Shown here: positions 11,142 through 23,447 of the stretch, in pieces | How positions within the stretch are numbered: the first letter of the stretch is position 1 | How the letters are laid out: every line of letters begins with the position of its first letter | Origin: Acomys russatus | Taxonomy: Eukaryota > Chordata > Mammalia > Rodentia > Muridae | Direction: 5' to 3' | DNA: 64,000 nt | Assembly (NCBI RefSeq): GCF_903995435.1 | Contig: NC_067153.1 | Location: 8,925,651-8,989,650 of the forward strand | The notes under the pieces: model-generated | What the model saw: the letters and a program-made list of their open reading frames with translations, nothing else | Database searches by the model: none | What the model was told of the DNA's origin: nothing | Made by a program: the position numbers and the translations under genes

Positions 11142-12299
11142 GCACCTCTTTAATATGGCCTCCTTCAGTGAATATTACAAAGGTCTTTCTATAGAATTGA
11201 AATAATGATTTTTTTCTATTTTCCTCATTCGTTCAACATTTATTAATTATAATGTATTAACTTTAACTTTTCAAGGAAAAGCTGCCCTCCTTTTCCAGTT
11301 TATTTTTTGTTTAGTTATATATTTGTACTGGTATAATGTTGTGTATATTATTCTTTGGGTTCTGGTACAATCTTTATATATATAAAATATATATATATAT
11401 ATTTTAATGTTCAAATTGCACCAACTGTGACTGCTTCATGCTTTGCCAGATATTCTGCTGTTTCTGGCTAAAAGTGAAAGCCTGTCATTGGCTGTTGCAA
11501 ATATTTTTGCTGTCTGACAGGAAATTTCCTTTTAGGCAACTTTTATGAAGGTCTCTGATTAGTGAGCATGGGAAAGAGTGCAGGAGGAAAGGCAGGGCTG
11601 TCACTCTGAGAATTACTCACATATGTATTTAAAACCATCAGTAGCATATTGCTGAGCACAAGTGATAGCCGTAGCACAGAAGACAGGCAGCATCCATGTT
11701 GTTAAGTTTGTTTATGTATTACTAATGACCATGAGTTTTCTTAAGTAAGATGCTACACATTCATGAGTTTCTTTTTTCCTCAAAACTCATGTGTGAGCCT
11801 AACAAAACGTCCTGTAAACAAGCCTGATTAACAAGTCCATGTTGAGCTTTATCTGCCTACCCTGCAGCACTCACTTTGTCGTGGAAAGAAATGAAGGCTA
11901 CATCTCTTTTGTATGAATGAAGTTACATTTTATTTTCTTTTAAGAATTCTAAGTTTTCGCAGACCACACCAATAGTTGGATTGCTAGAATCTCTGTGACA
12001 TAAGTGGTGATAAAGAGAAAGACAAACAAGCAAACAAACAACCTCAGACTACTAGTTACAGTAGGAAAGTAAAGTAAGATGGGAAACTGTCTCAGTGAGA
12101 TGGAGCCCACCACAGAAGTCAGATCCAGGGCTCAATACAAAGAGGGACTTGAAAATATGCACTGTGGTCAGTGTTAGACATCTCTTTTAAATACATTTAA
12201 TTTTTTTTCGAGGTTATAATTACAGCACTTGCTCTTTTCTCATTCCAAACCATTCCATATATCCTGTCCCTCCTTATTCTCCTCCAAATTTATGACATT
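11142..12299. other. no recognised feature
   Basis: No gene or named repeat seen. A short (TA)n run lies at about 11371-11402. Confidence 0.4.
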
Positions 12300-12517
12300 T
12301 TTCTTTAATTGTGTATGTCTGTGTGTATATAATTAAATATATATTTATATATACACACATACATGTATGTGTACAACATATATATAATATTTTACATATA
12401 ATATATAGCATATATCCATTTATAGATGATATATATGTATATATATGAATGCCTTGAGTGGATGATATATCTATATATAAGTGATGTATATATATATATA
12501 TATATCTTGAGTGGATG
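12300..12517. repeat. TATA-rich simple sequence with short direct repeat
   Basis: Mixed (TA)n, tatg and tatc units. Within it cttgagtggatg occurs twice, at 12453-12464 and 12506-12517, 53 bp apart, indicating a local duplication inside the AT tract. Confidence 0.85.
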
Positions 12518-12544
12518 TAACAACTGCCAATAATGTGCTGTTTA

Positions 12545-13990
12545 GCCAATCACCTTGGCAGAAGGACAGGAAGTGGAAGGCGGGACTTCCTGGAGATGGG
12601 GAGGAGCCAGGAATTGAAAGGGATTGATGGTCGACAGAAGGAGGAAGAAGCCTCCTAGGAACAGATTGGCAAGTACTTGGGATATATGTATGTTATGAGG
12701 TTTAGAGTAGTTTATTTTAGTTTGTGAGTAGATTAGACTCATCCTAGATTCTGCCTGGTGTAGTGCTTGCAGCTTTAAAATATGTTTCAGACTCTGTGTC
12801 AGTTATTGGCTTCCTAGGCTGAATTGATACAATTTATTGTAACATATATGTGTTATGTAAATGTGTGTGTATTTCTAAGTACTCAAATATAGTGTGTTCA
12901 GCCTGTATAATATTACTTGTATGTATACATTTTCACGACTGAACTTTTGGTGCTCTATACCCAGTTGGTGTGCTCTCACCTAGGGCAGACTCTTTCTCCT
13001 GCTCTCAGCATTCCTTTCTGGCCTGTATTTCTTTGTCTATGTTGAGGCCCAGCAGACTTTCCCTTATTGACATTAGCATGTCTTTTGGTGTCATCCATAT
13101 TCAGGTCATGTTAAAGCAGCCATGTTGATGTTACTTCATGAATGTATCTTCTGAAATTTCTGGAAGACATAGCCTCACAGTAAACTCTCTTCTCCTCTGG
13201 CACTTACCACCCTTCTGCCCCATGTTCTTCAATGATCCCTGAGCTTTAGGGCAGAGTTGTGCTGCAAAGGTTTCAGAATTGGGATTGACAACTCTGTATT
13301 TTGATTAACCGTAGTTTTGTATGGTCTTCATCTATTATACAGAGAAGTCTCATAAGAAACAAGGACTGTACTTATCTGTAGGGATAAGGACAAATATTTA
13401 GAATGTATTTAGGGATTGTGCCAATTTAGGAAAGTGGTAATTGTAGGCTCTCCTCTAAGATCATGACTTTGCTAAACCTAGAGTGTTGGCTAGGTTTCCA
13501 GTACCAGGCATGGTTTTCCTCTTGTTGAGCAGGTCTTAAGTCCAATTGGAGAACTGCTGGTTATACCCAATTGGTGTGCCAAAACTTCACCCTTAGGGTT
13601 ATCATGCAATGGTGGTCATTGTTATGTGCATAAGCATCATAGCCATGCAGGATTCTTGGTTGTTGCCCTCATTTGGCAGCTTGCACAGCACTTTCTGCTA
13701 TCATTAAAGCTAGTCTTCAAGGAGGGGAATTTAGGTCTGATCAAGCTCAGCAGGCCACTGGGCCCTGTATCTGAAGTGCATGGTGTCTTCAACAATAGGA
13801 AGTTACTTTCTACCACTGGGGGCAATCAAGAGCAATTGAAATTGTATGTTTTAGGAGTCTCTCAGACAGCTCTAACCAACAAGAGGACTCTCTTGCCTAG
13901 GGTAGGAAATTTTTCTAGACAGCCTGTTGATTTTAGGGACAATATTGTGAGCTCAGATGGAAAATTTTTGTTTAAACTTTATATGTATAT
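12545..13990 (+). mobile_element. unnamed dispersed rodent repeat, ~1.45 kb
   Basis: From memory this run of text ('aggaagtggaaggcgggact', 'ttggtgtgctctcacctagg', 'ctctcagcattcctttctgg', 'ggtttccagtaccaggcatg', 'cctcttgttgagcaggtctt') matches a common rodent interspersed element, but I cannot name it. It has no L1 3' UTR, B1 or LTR landmarks that I can place. A cue repeats inside: acccagttggtgtgct near 12959 and acccaattggtgtgcc near 13566. The 128-residue frame at 13626-14012 lies within it and shows no recognised domain. Confidence 0.5.
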
Positions 13991-14742
13991 TTATGTGTAT
14001 TATAAGTTTTAGGTAGATAACTAATAGTATCATTATGTATAAAATGATCAGACCTGTGGACATTTGAGTATTTTCCCATGCTGATGTGATCCTATCCATC
14101 AGTACATGTAGAATGAACTTCTTTTCATAAATAGATGTTTCTGTAGTGTTTGATTCAGGGAATTCTTACTTCTATAGGCAAGCACAAAACCTCTTGGATA
14201 TCTGTGTTCTTAAGGATGATGCTAGGATTTCTTGCTTAACAGAAAATTCAAGTTACAAAATATTCAGGTATCAAGTATCTTTAGGTTCACTCAGAAGCAC
14301 TAAAATTTGAAATTTAAATACAAAATATATATCACATTTTTAAAAAGAAAGAATAAGACAACGATTCAGGAAGACTATCTCTACATTAATGTATACATCT
14401 TGTAGAATCAGTCTTGAGATGATGGGAGTGTGTATGTGAGTGTCCTTGCTGAAGAATTTGAGAATCTACTTCCTCTCTGTCTAATAACATATACTAAGTA
14501 TAATATAATATGGTGTAATAAATTTCATTTATCTCTATAATGGCTGGGTCAGAAAAGACCATATTTTATAACACAGCACCATAAAGATAAGTATCTGAGA
14601 TATCTGATTAGAAAACATGAAATCACAAGAAACTGCCTTCTGAATGTCATTTTAGGAAAAGAGGGGAGGAAACCACTTACATAAAAATTAAATGCTTTCT
14701 TTTTAGTATAAGTGATTTTTATCTTGGTTTTATATATAGAAT

Positions 14743-14746
<4 letters not shown>
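13991..14746. other. no recognised feature
   Basis: AT-rich sequence with no supported gene or repeat. Confidence 0.4.

Positions 14747-14801
<55 letters not shown>
14747..14801. repeat. (CT)27 microsatellite
   Basis: Pure CT dinucleotides on the + strand. The antisense frame reads Arg-Glu repeats, an artefact of the unit. Confidence 0.98.
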
Positions 14802-14804
<3 letters not shown>

Positions 14805-14923
14805 CTCTCCATTCCAAATGTAATGCTGCCAGTACTGCTACAGTTGGGTTATTTCACCATTCTCTGTCAGCTTACCCAACTCTAATACTAATCTTTGTTT
14901 ACAAGTAATTTGAACTATCTAGA

Positions 14924-14960
14924 ATCTATCTGTCTGTCTGTCTGTCTGCCTATCTATCTG

Positions 14961-14995
<35 letters not shown>
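14924..14995. repeat. (TCTG)n(TCTA)n tetranucleotide microsatellite
   Basis: Blocks of tctg then tcta (ctat) units with one tgcc interruption. The frame reads Ile-Tyr-Leu-Ser repeats and is not a gene. Confidence 0.97.
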
Positions 14996-14996
<1 letters not shown>

Positions 14997-15189
14997 GTAC
15001 ATACCCAGTATATTAGCTCTCTATACTCATTGCTTAGTGAACTTCATCATTGTAACCCATCATCATTCGATATGATGGTGAGTAATAATGTGGTTTATTA
15101 AATATATTATTACAAATTTCAGGCTTACACCTTCTGAAGCTGCTACTGATACTCCTGCCCAGTTCTGAAGTGATAGGTTCACAGGAGAT

Positions 15190-15290
15190 CATCCTCTCTG
15201 TGGCTTTTGGAGAGGCTCTGTGTTGAACTCAGGGCTTCCCATGCTACTCAAGGACACTGTGAGCCGACCTGTGCCCTTCTCAGCCTAGAT
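15190..15290 (-). mobile_element. tRNA-derived SINE fragment (ID/B4-like)
   Basis: On the + strand 'ctgtgttgaactcagggctt', 'cccatgctactcaagg' and 'cactgtgagccgacctgtgc' follow the reverse complement of the tRNA-related half of ID/B4 SINEs (ggttgaacccagggctt, catgctaggcaagc, cactgagcta). Diverged; boundaries approximate. Confidence 0.5.
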
Positions 15291-16697
15291 TATTTCTATT
15301 TTGTGTGAGAAGAAGTAGACATTGTTTTTCATTTCTCACTAGTTTGAGTTCCATTTCTCTTTATTTTACTATTATAAATATCATCTGGCCCTACTCATCA
15401 TAAAAAAGTAATTTCTTAGGCAGGGAACAAAACAAAACAAAGCTAGAGCAATCTATAAACAACAGCAAGAGACTTACTATCAACAGTCTCCTCTTTAAGT
15501 TACAATTGCTGGTTGGGAGTCTACTATCTAATGAATTAGCTTTAATAAATCATGACTTAACACTATGGAGAAATCTCTCTAAGTTTCATAACTGACATGC
15601 ATCTTATTACTCTTAACTGGGGTTTCAAGAATACAGACAGTCGCCTGGTTTTGATCACATAGCCTCAATTTCAAACAGCCACATTTAGATTAGGGAGGTT
15701 TAAATTACAAATTCTATCTAATATCTGAATGTCACAATGATAAGAAGCCCATAAATATAAGCATGGGACACATTAGAATAAGATTCTGCACTTAGAGGGA
15801 AGCTCCAGGACCAACACCTCTGTATGTTCTGGTAGGGGGAGGTCTCCGATAATGAGAATCGTCACTACATTCAAAACTAATATTTTTCTTCACATAGCAG
15901 AAGATATGTTAACCCACAACTTACACTACAAGTCAAATAGCCAATTTATTATTATCCTATAAAAAGACTCTGATGTAACATTGTTTAGTTGATAGTATGG
16001 TAATCCTAAAATAGGATTTTAAAAAAGAAATTAGATGCTTGTGGCAGTAAAAAAAAAATAAGAAAAATATTTGCTTTAGTTTTTTTTCTGGTGGAATTTT
16101 TGGGGTTCCTTATGTACACTATTAATGTCTGGTGACATCTATATATTTTTGTTCAACATTAATAATGGTATTTGACCTCAAAATCTGTCTAAAATGCCCT
16201 TGTAAGTAAAACTAAAACTCTTTAGGAGGTAAAAATATAAGTCTTTAAAAATTGGTTCTTCCCTAAATACTCCCATTATTTATAATGGATTGTAATAGAC
16301 TGTAAACTACGCAGTTAGAGCATGGAAGTGAATTGCAGATAAAATACAAGCTCATAAAAGTGCCAACTTTACATCTTTTAAGGGACACTATGTGTTGCCA
16401 TTGAAGTAAGAGCCCCTGCCTCAGCAGCATCTGTGTCCCCAAGAATGCTTGTCCTTGCCTGGGAACATGGTGCTATGCAGGCCTACTCGTTATCTGAGCC
16501 ACTTAGGATGCTAAGTGCCCATAGCTTCCACTGGTACTCCCCTTCAATTCAATATGGACATTTACTCTAGACTCAAGGCAACCGTCTCATCATGTCATTT
16601 TCCTTAATGATAAGTCTGTGATGATTTCCAAGTGACCAATAGTGATAGCAATAACTCCATACAACCAAGTGGGAAATGGCTTTTGAAATTCAATTTC
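15291..16697. other. no recognised feature
   Basis: About 1.4 kb with no supported gene or repeat; AT-rich with several A and T runs (for example near 16050 and 16080). Confidence 0.4.
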
Positions 16698-16890
16698 CCA
16701 ATGTTCTCTCTCTCTCTCTCTCTTTTTTTTTTTTTTTCAGTGACAGGATTTCTCTGTGTAACGGCCCTGGCTATCCTGGACTCGCTTTGTAGACCAGGCT
16801 GGCCTCAAACTCAGAGATCCACCTGCCTCTTCCTCCCAAGTGCTGGGGATTAAAGGCATGCACCACCACACCCAGATGCCATTGTTCTTT
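16698..16890 (-). mobile_element. B1 SINE with CT/T tail
   Basis: A (CT)n run and T run (16705-16738) precede 'gacaggatttctctgtgtaa', 'gtagaccaggctggcctc', 'gtgctggggattaaaggcat' and 'gcaccaccacacccag'. Ccaatgttctct at 16698 and ccattgttcttt at 16879 agree at 10 of 12 positions and are the probable target duplication. Confidence 0.93.
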
Positions 16891-17292
16891 CCATATTTTT
16901 CTTTCATCATTTACTGAGGAACTCTTCCTATTCATCTCTTTGACTTATCACTTTATTGCGATTTCTGTTCTCTTTATACTTTGTGTTATCTTTAATCCTA
17001 GTCACTTTCCCAATTTCCTTTATTTCCAGATAAAATTGAAGCACTATCTTGTGTATTCCAGTGCTGAGCTCTGAGCTCTTAGGGGTGCTAAGAGTCATTC
17101 GACATGATGCAGATCTGTGGTCCCCATCATCCATTTCTTCTAGGTAGTCTTAACTTTTCATTAAGCCCTTCCCTGAATCTTTCAACTCATCATTTCAGTC
17201 TCTTGAAAATAACCTGATGATCATCTTTGTACATGTAAGACAATTTAATTCTTCAATTATCATGTAACTACATATACATTTCAGGGTGCATT

Positions 17293-17690
17293 TTTTTAAA
17301 GGAAGGATTTATTTCACTTGCATTTCACACACAGTCTATTACTTATGGAACCCAGGGCAGGAAGCAGAAATCTGGAGGAAGGAACTAATGTAGAAGCCAT
17401 GGAGGAGTGCTGCTAACTGTCTTGCTCCTTATGGCCTCCTCAGTCTACTTTCTTATAATACACAGGACCACCAAACCATGCTGAGTGTGTGGCATAACAC
17501 ACTGTGAGCAGGTCTTCCCACATTCCTTGATCATAGAACTTCCCCATAGGCTTGCCTAAAAGCCAATTTGATGGGGGTATTTTATCCAATTAGAGTCCCA
17601 TTTGTCTAAAAATAACATCAACTGGCTAATACAATCAACTCCTTGTCAACTTATCAAACAAACATTTTGCTAGTCAATTAGAACCTTTCC
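17293..17690 (-). mobile_element. unnamed rodent repeat, family R1 (copy 1)
   Basis: The + strand text 'ggaaggatttatttcactt', 'acaggaccaccaaaccatgc', 'gcaggtcttcccacattcc', 'aagccaatttgatgggggta' is the reverse complement of sequence seen at 57890-58500 and 63225-63605. I recognise this as a high-copy rodent dispersed repeat, possibly LTR-derived, but cannot name it. For reference I call it R1. Copy 40285-40475 is in the same orientation. Confidence 0.6.
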
Positions 17691-17819
17691 TTCCATGCTA
17701 ATCTTAAAGACTTCATATTAATATCAGCGTGACAACATAGAAACATTTCAAACTTTAAAAATGTCTCAAAGTCTTTAATTTTTTAGTGTTTAAATTAAAA
17801 CAGATTCACATTATTTCCC

Positions 17820-17915
17820 TACTTTTTCTCCTCGGATCCTCCTCTCCTCTTAGTTACCCTCTTTTAAGACCCCACCTTAGCTCTCAGTCTTTAGTGGATA
17901 GCCTCCTTTTCTTTC
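17820..17915. other. CT-rich flank of the CA array
   Basis: Pyrimidine-biased text with no gene; part of an open frame that continues into the CA array and is low complexity. Confidence 0.5.
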
Positions 17916-18104
17916 ACACACACACACACACAGACACACACACACAGACACACACACACAGACACACACACACAGACACACACACAGACACACACACAGA
18001 GACACACACACAGACACACACACACACAGAGACACACACACACAGAGACACACACACACAGACACACACACACAGACACACACACACAGACACACACACA
18101 AACA

Positions 18105-18160
<56 letters not shown>
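17916..18160. repeat. long (CA)n array with regular GA interruptions
   Basis: 245 bp of CA dinucleotides punctuated by 'cagaca' steps at intervals of roughly 8-16 bp, ending in a purer (CA)n block (about 18110-18160). Three overlapping antisense frames (81, 92 and 143 residues) are Cys-Val peptides generated by the unit and are not genes. Confidence 0.97.
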
Positions 18161-18162
<2 letters not shown>

Positions 18163-19428
18163 ATTTTATTAACTCAATTTTTGCTGTTTGTGTAGCTCTA
18201 GTTCCATGGGATCCAGTTTCTCCTTTGGCCTTCAGAGTTTGACCCCTCTGCACAGGACCACCAATAAAGGGGGCTGATGCCTGAGACAAGCTAACTCTCC
18301 TCCTTCCAGTGTCAATAGTCACCTACAGTTCTTTATCTGGAGGTGGGAGTCCATGAAAAGTTCCCCTTTCCCTGTTGCCCCATCAACTGCTATTGCCCCT
18401 CTTTTGATCTTGTTTACTTATTGATTCAATCTCTCATTAATCTAGTATAAGGAATGCCATATGGGGTGAGCCGTCTGAGAACTGAGGCACCGTTTTTTGT
18501 TTGGCATTGTGACTTTCAAGGTATAATTATGGGTAGTGATTCTAGGTCCTTAAAAGAGAGGAAAACGAAAGGAAAGGAAGGGAGGGAAGGAAAAAAGAAA
18601 TCATAACAAAACGAAAACCAGGCAAACTCATCTTTTCTAATGTATTTGCTAATTAAATCTAACGCACAAATAGTGTGAAATATATAAACTAAAATTAAAG
18701 CATATTAATTAAAATTTAACAAAGCATTTTTCTTAATTTGGATAGTATATTATGTTCTCAAAGATAGAAAAATATTTTTACAAGTTTACACTTTCACACT
18801 TCAAGTTATTATAAATAATGCAGATATTAATGAGAAAATATTGAAGTGGAGGCAATCTTAAATAAGTTTGATTTTAATTTAAAAAATTCTTTGTGGGGAT
18901 GGTGAAAAGAATAATATATCCAAAACAACATAGGAACTTTAAAAAAAAAAGTGTTGAATTTTAGATTTAGGTTTTGATAAATTTCTTCTTAAATTGTTTC
19001 TATGTGAAGAGGCTTTAGGCAAATCAGATTGAAGTAAACAGACCCAGATGTACTTGATCCAGGAAGATTGGCATGTCCACCACAGGAGAAAGACTTTCCA
19101 GGTTTGTTACATCTGCTCCAAATCTGGTTCTTGAGATGCTTAAACTGTGGGTGTGGCTTGATGACGGCAGATTTAATTGTCCTTATAGAACACACAGGAC
19201 CTTATTTGGCATCAACACTCAAAAAGAAATCAGCTTTTGAGCCTTAAATGAAGACGCTTCCGTTTGTAATTAATACTGCTAGGAAATGAAAAAACAAAAC
19301 AAAATAAAACGGTTTTCTCTAGTGGAGTGTCACTGGGTATATCAACCACAGGGCAGGCCCTGTGCCCAGGAGTAGTTGAACAACACAGAATAGATTCCAT
19401 GAGCTTCTTGTTTATGTTTATGTTTAAG

Positions 19429-19429
<1 letters not shown>
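18161..19429. other. no recognised feature
   Basis: No gene or named repeat supported. A purine-rich stretch lies at about 18556-18600. Confidence 0.4.

Positions 19430-19478
<49 letters not shown>
19430..19478. repeat. (TG)n microsatellite
   Basis: About 24 pure TG units. Confidence 0.98.
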
Positions 19479-19480
<2 letters not shown>

Positions 19481-19572
19481 ACTTCTTGTTTTGTCTTGGT
19501 ATTTATTTGTGCTGGTTTTGTGTGTTTGCTTTTATTTGGTTTTGATTTTCATGTTTTGTTTTATTATTTTTT

Positions 19573-19651
19573 TGAGATAGAGGGAGAGAGACACAGTGAC
19601 AGAGACAGAGAGAGACACAGACAGGCAAACAGAGAGAGAGAGAGAGAGAGA
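19573..19651. repeat. GA-rich simple repeat
   Basis: Mixed gaga and gaca units ending in a pure (GA)n run of about 24 bp. Confidence 0.93.
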
Positions 19652-20420
19652 TGAGGTTGGGTGAGTATGTAGGGGGTAGGTTGGGTGAAGTTTGAATAAG
19701 GGAAATAATATGAGCAAGATATATTTTAGAAAAAAAGATAATTAAAAATACAGATGTTGAATAGGATTCCTATGGTTGCTCAGAGACATCTCCTTACAAG
19801 CAATTCTTAATGGTATATTAAATCATAAACGATACAGAAAAGGAACATTGATCATCTGGACGTCTTCTGATCTATCAGACTCCAGTGGTACTATTTTGCC
19901 AGATAGGTCATAATCCATGGGAGTAGATACAGATGTCTTTTAGTGAACGGGACAGTTATATTTTCAGACTGTATATTTTGGATGGATAAGATGTATTACC
20001 CAGCGTTAGTTTTAAAACGTGGATGACTATGCTCTATGCAGACGGAAGATTTTTTTTTAAGAGAAATTCTGAATAGTATCTAACACTTAAATCTGATTAC
20101 ACCAACTACATTACATACCATTTTAACATGCTTATTATATTCTATCTTTATGTTTCCCAAGAGGATAAGGAATAGAGCAAATACCAGTCAAAGCCTAATA
20201 GGACACAGTTATCTGTAGCTTATATCACTTAGATATATGAAATGGTCTAGACTAAAACTCAGAAGCTGAAAATTTTGTAGGCTCTGTACGACCAGATATA
20301 GCTAAACAAATATTAATGCCATCGAACTGGAGTAAAGTCTCCTGGAAGGGTGGGCTCCGCATTATGTGATTTGGTCGGTTGTAGACTAACAATTGTAATG
20401 TGAGGTTCAAGGCAATGTTC
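19652..20420. other. no recognised feature
   Basis: Unique-looking sequence; no gene supported. Confidence 0.4.
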
Positions 20421-20770
20421 TGGTTATGTAATGTCCTCAAAGGCCCACATGTCACATGTTTGGTTCCCAAAGGTGGTGATATTAGGAAGTAAATGACCCT
20501 TTGGTAGAACCTACCAGAAAGTCTTAGGTCACTGGGGACATGGCACAAAAGGGACCCTTGCCTTTTCTTGATCATGAATTGCACATCTCTGATGTACCAT
20601 ACATTCTACAGTCATGGTATGCTGTTTGCTTAAAGGGCCTAACATCTAGTAACAACTGATCATGTACTGGAGCCTCTGAAACCACAGCCAATATAAGTGT
20701 ATATGAATGTAATATCTTTATAAGTTACTTACTTCTGGTGCTTATCACAGTATCAGAAAACTAAAATAGT
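20421..20770 (+). mobile_element. MaLR (MT-like) solo LTR, diverged
   Basis: Starts near tggttatgtaatgtcctc and continues through 'tttggttcccaaaggtggtg', 'atattaggaagtaaatg', ending with 'ttataagttacttacttctg', 'gtgcttatcacagtatcaga' and 'aaactaaaatag'. This order matches my memory of rodent ERVL-MaLR LTRs (ggtccccagttggtgg ... ataagttgccttggtcatgg ... cacagcaatagaaaagtaac). No internal region is attached. The antisense 110-residue frame across it is considered accidental. Confidence 0.55.
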
Positions 20771-22639
20771 AAGTTCATGTCCAAATTGGAAAAGCTCTTC
20801 TTGTTATAACATAGAAAACACACAGAGGGGAATAGTAATTCCGGTTTACCAGATATAATTGCTTCAAAAAAGGTCTGTCATAAAGTGTAAAAGACAGGAA
20901 GGCTTTACTTTGTATATAACTATATGAAATGTTACTTGCATGTGTAAAAGTAGTTTCATTGTTTTATATTTTATATAAAAGGCCAGGAGACACTTCTATC
21001 GTACATATGCATTTACTCCAGTGGTCACGTGAACACAATAATGTTTCGATCTCAGGACAGGGTTGACAATGAGAATGGTTCTACTTCTGGGAACACTAGG
21101 GAGGCACACATAAATGAGGGTTTTCCCCAGAAAAACACATGCATCACCTTGACCCAGTATTTCTTCCATAAGGCAGATGAAGGGCGAATGCTAAGTAGTG
21201 ACAACGAGGTCATAAACAACACCAGTGCTGTCACACATTTGCTCCAGACATACAGCATGGTTGTGAGAGATTATTTTCATTGGACTGGTAGGGCATCAAA
21301 ATTCCAATCATTCACATCCATCATACCTAAAGGCAGGACTTTATCTTCCCTTCATTTTATTGGCATCTGATACAGGATTGGCAAAAGCTTGAGGTGTCCA
21401 TGTTAAAGATGAGTTCAGGCTTGACTATCATTTTAGCATTGGTAGTATGTGTCAAAAACCAGCGACAGACTCGATGCAAAATATAATTGCTTTTCTCGTT
21501 GCACATGGTTTTCATAATACAGCATGCTTTGCATATGACAGTCAATAAATATGGAGAAAATGAAATACAAGATGCTATCATACAAATTCCCCTTAGAAGA
21601 AAAGGCTGTCCACGCTCTGCTACAACTGTGTAGAACATCTGTAGCAAGGATCACACAACTCCAGGACATACGGAGTCAATTTCACTGGTAGTTGTTAAAT
21701 CTTCTTGCTTAGATTATGATGATCCGAAGTCTGTCTTTCTGCACTTTCTATCTTTCCTTCCCCTATTGAATTAAGAGCTTCTTTCCTTTCTCAGTATTTT
21801 AATGCTTTTCTTCGGATGCTTATTTTGCTCCAGGCAAAACATCTCATTAATTCCAAGACTCATAATATGATTTGTTGGTTGGAAGAGAAGTATATTACAA
21901 ATATCTTGGGACAAAGCTTGAACTTAGGTTGTGTCAGAATTAATAGTTAAGTCATACTATTTGTTTTCCGTTCTGGACAGTGCATTAATGTCTTGATTCA
22001 TGTGCCATACTTATTACTGATAATAAATTTTTGTGCCCTGTTCTGTTTGCTGTTATCTTTACTTTGTCTCATTTATCACTTTTTAATCTGCTTTGTGAAT
22101 AGTCATAGCTGCCACTAAAATTTCAAGAAACTATTAAATAGAACTGTTTTCTAAGAAAATATACCCTTTCCTTCACTGAAGGGCCACTCAAGTTTATAAA
22201 AACGGCTTACTATATTCCCTTACTATCTCTCCTGTCCATAACCCATCGTTTCTTAGGTTGTTAATCTAACCTTCTGTGTATACACTGTTCTTTTAATCAA
22301 TCATTATTTGGAAGGACATTTTAAAGGCGTGTTATATCTACTTAAGTTTGGCATGCAAGATGTCATGTTTTCAACAGGCAAATACCTTTGCTAATTTTAC
22401 GTATGGGTAACTCTTTTCGTATTGTGTTTTCCCATAACACAATGATTTCTGATTGCATTAGATGGAAGTAAAGAATAATTTAGGCAGGCTAAACAGTCAT
22501 AGAAAAGATCATTTTATATTAAGTATTTCATATTTTATACTAAGTATCTAAAACGCTAAATGTTTATCTTATGGGCTTCTTACAAATGGGTACAAAGAGA
22601 CCTTACCTCACCTGACATATATACAACATTATTCCTGCA
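20771..22639. other. mostly unique sequence
   Basis: No gene that I can support. The longest frame, 113 residues on + at 21029-21370, is hydrophilic, has no recognised domain and no visible splice or Kozak context beyond chance, so it is not called as a CDS. Confidence 0.4.
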
Positions 22640-22912
22640 TCCAGGGCCTTTCACACAAAATCTGGTGCCCCTTATTTGCCTGTGTCCCCTTGATAAGGGG
22701 GCCCGATGGCACTCGGAGGAAAGATAGCAGACTACCAAGAAGAAACTTGATACCCTAGCATCATATTCAGGGGGAGGAGGTCCTCATCAGTCACAGTCAT
22801 AGGGAAGGGGAATGGGGTGAAAGCGGGAGGGGAGGGAGGAATGGGAGGATGCACGGGATGGGATAGCAATTGAGATGTAATACGAATGATTTTATTTTTC
22901 AATAAAAAAAAT
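22640..22912 (+). mobile_element. L1 3' UTR, 5'-truncated
   Basis: On the + strand: 'tggtgccccttatttgcctg', 'gatggcactcggaggaaaga', 'cttgataccctagcatc', 'cacagtcatagggaagggga', 'gggaggatgcacgggatggg', 'attgagatgtaatacg', ending at a short A tail (aataaaaaaaa). This is the 3' end of the same L1 lineage found at 24367, 35002, 38334, 41657, 60325 and 63938, but more diverged. Confidence 0.88.
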
Positions 22913-22916
22913 ACTG

Positions 22917-22965
<49 letters not shown>
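22917..22965. repeat. (CA)n microsatellite at L1 tail
   Basis: About 24 CA units begin just after the L1 A tail, a common place for microsatellite birth. Two antisense frames here read Cys-Val repeats. Confidence 0.96.
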
Positions 22966-22967
<2 letters not shown>

Positions 22968-23379
22968 AACATCATGGGAGTTGGGGCTGGTGACTCCTGC
23001 ATCCAAGGCTCAAGGCTCATCATGGAGCTGGGACAGGATGCCTGTAAAAGTCTAAGGATCAGGAAGTCGGCTGGGAAATAATGTCTCTTAGGTACAACAG
23101 GGAAGTACTTCCCCAATGGTAATGAAAAAAACATGGCTTCCTAAGCAATACCCAAAGAAAGACATAACTAATATACATGTAAATATGGAAGGAAAAGTCT
23201 CATGAGGCCCCACCCTAGATAAAGAACTGTAGGAAATTAAGGAATGCGAAGAGCCAGTGAAGTCATGTTCTCCAGGGATTTTCCACTTAATTGGTTATGC
23301 AATACCACAGGCACCGAAATCATATGCATCATATGTACATAAGTAACATTAATGTGCTAATAGTCTTATATTTACATAT
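22966..23379 (+). mobile_element. probable dispersed rodent repeat, unnamed
   Basis: Text such as 'gcctgtaaaagtctaaggat', 'caggaagtcggctgggaaat', 'cctagataaagaactgtagg', 'aaattaaggaatgcgaagag' and 'ccgaaatcatatgcatcat' matches my memory of a repetitive rodent sequence. I cannot name the family or set exact ends. Confidence 0.4.
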
Positions 23380-23447
23380 TGAGGCATGTATGTGTGTGTG
23401 CATATGTGTCTGTCTGTAGTGTGTGTGTGTGTGTATGTGTCGCAGGA
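23380..23447. repeat. imperfect (TG)n repeat
   Basis: TG units interrupted by ca, tc and ag steps; short antiparallel frames are Cys-Val or His-Thr rich. Confidence 0.9.

Noticed and set aside
17786..18322. Open frames of 81-143 residues across the CA array
   Set aside because: They are generated by the CA/GA dinucleotide array and share no non-repeat domain.
20252..20584. 110-residue antisense frame
   Set aside because: It overlaps a MaLR-like LTR, has no recognised domain and is likely accidental.
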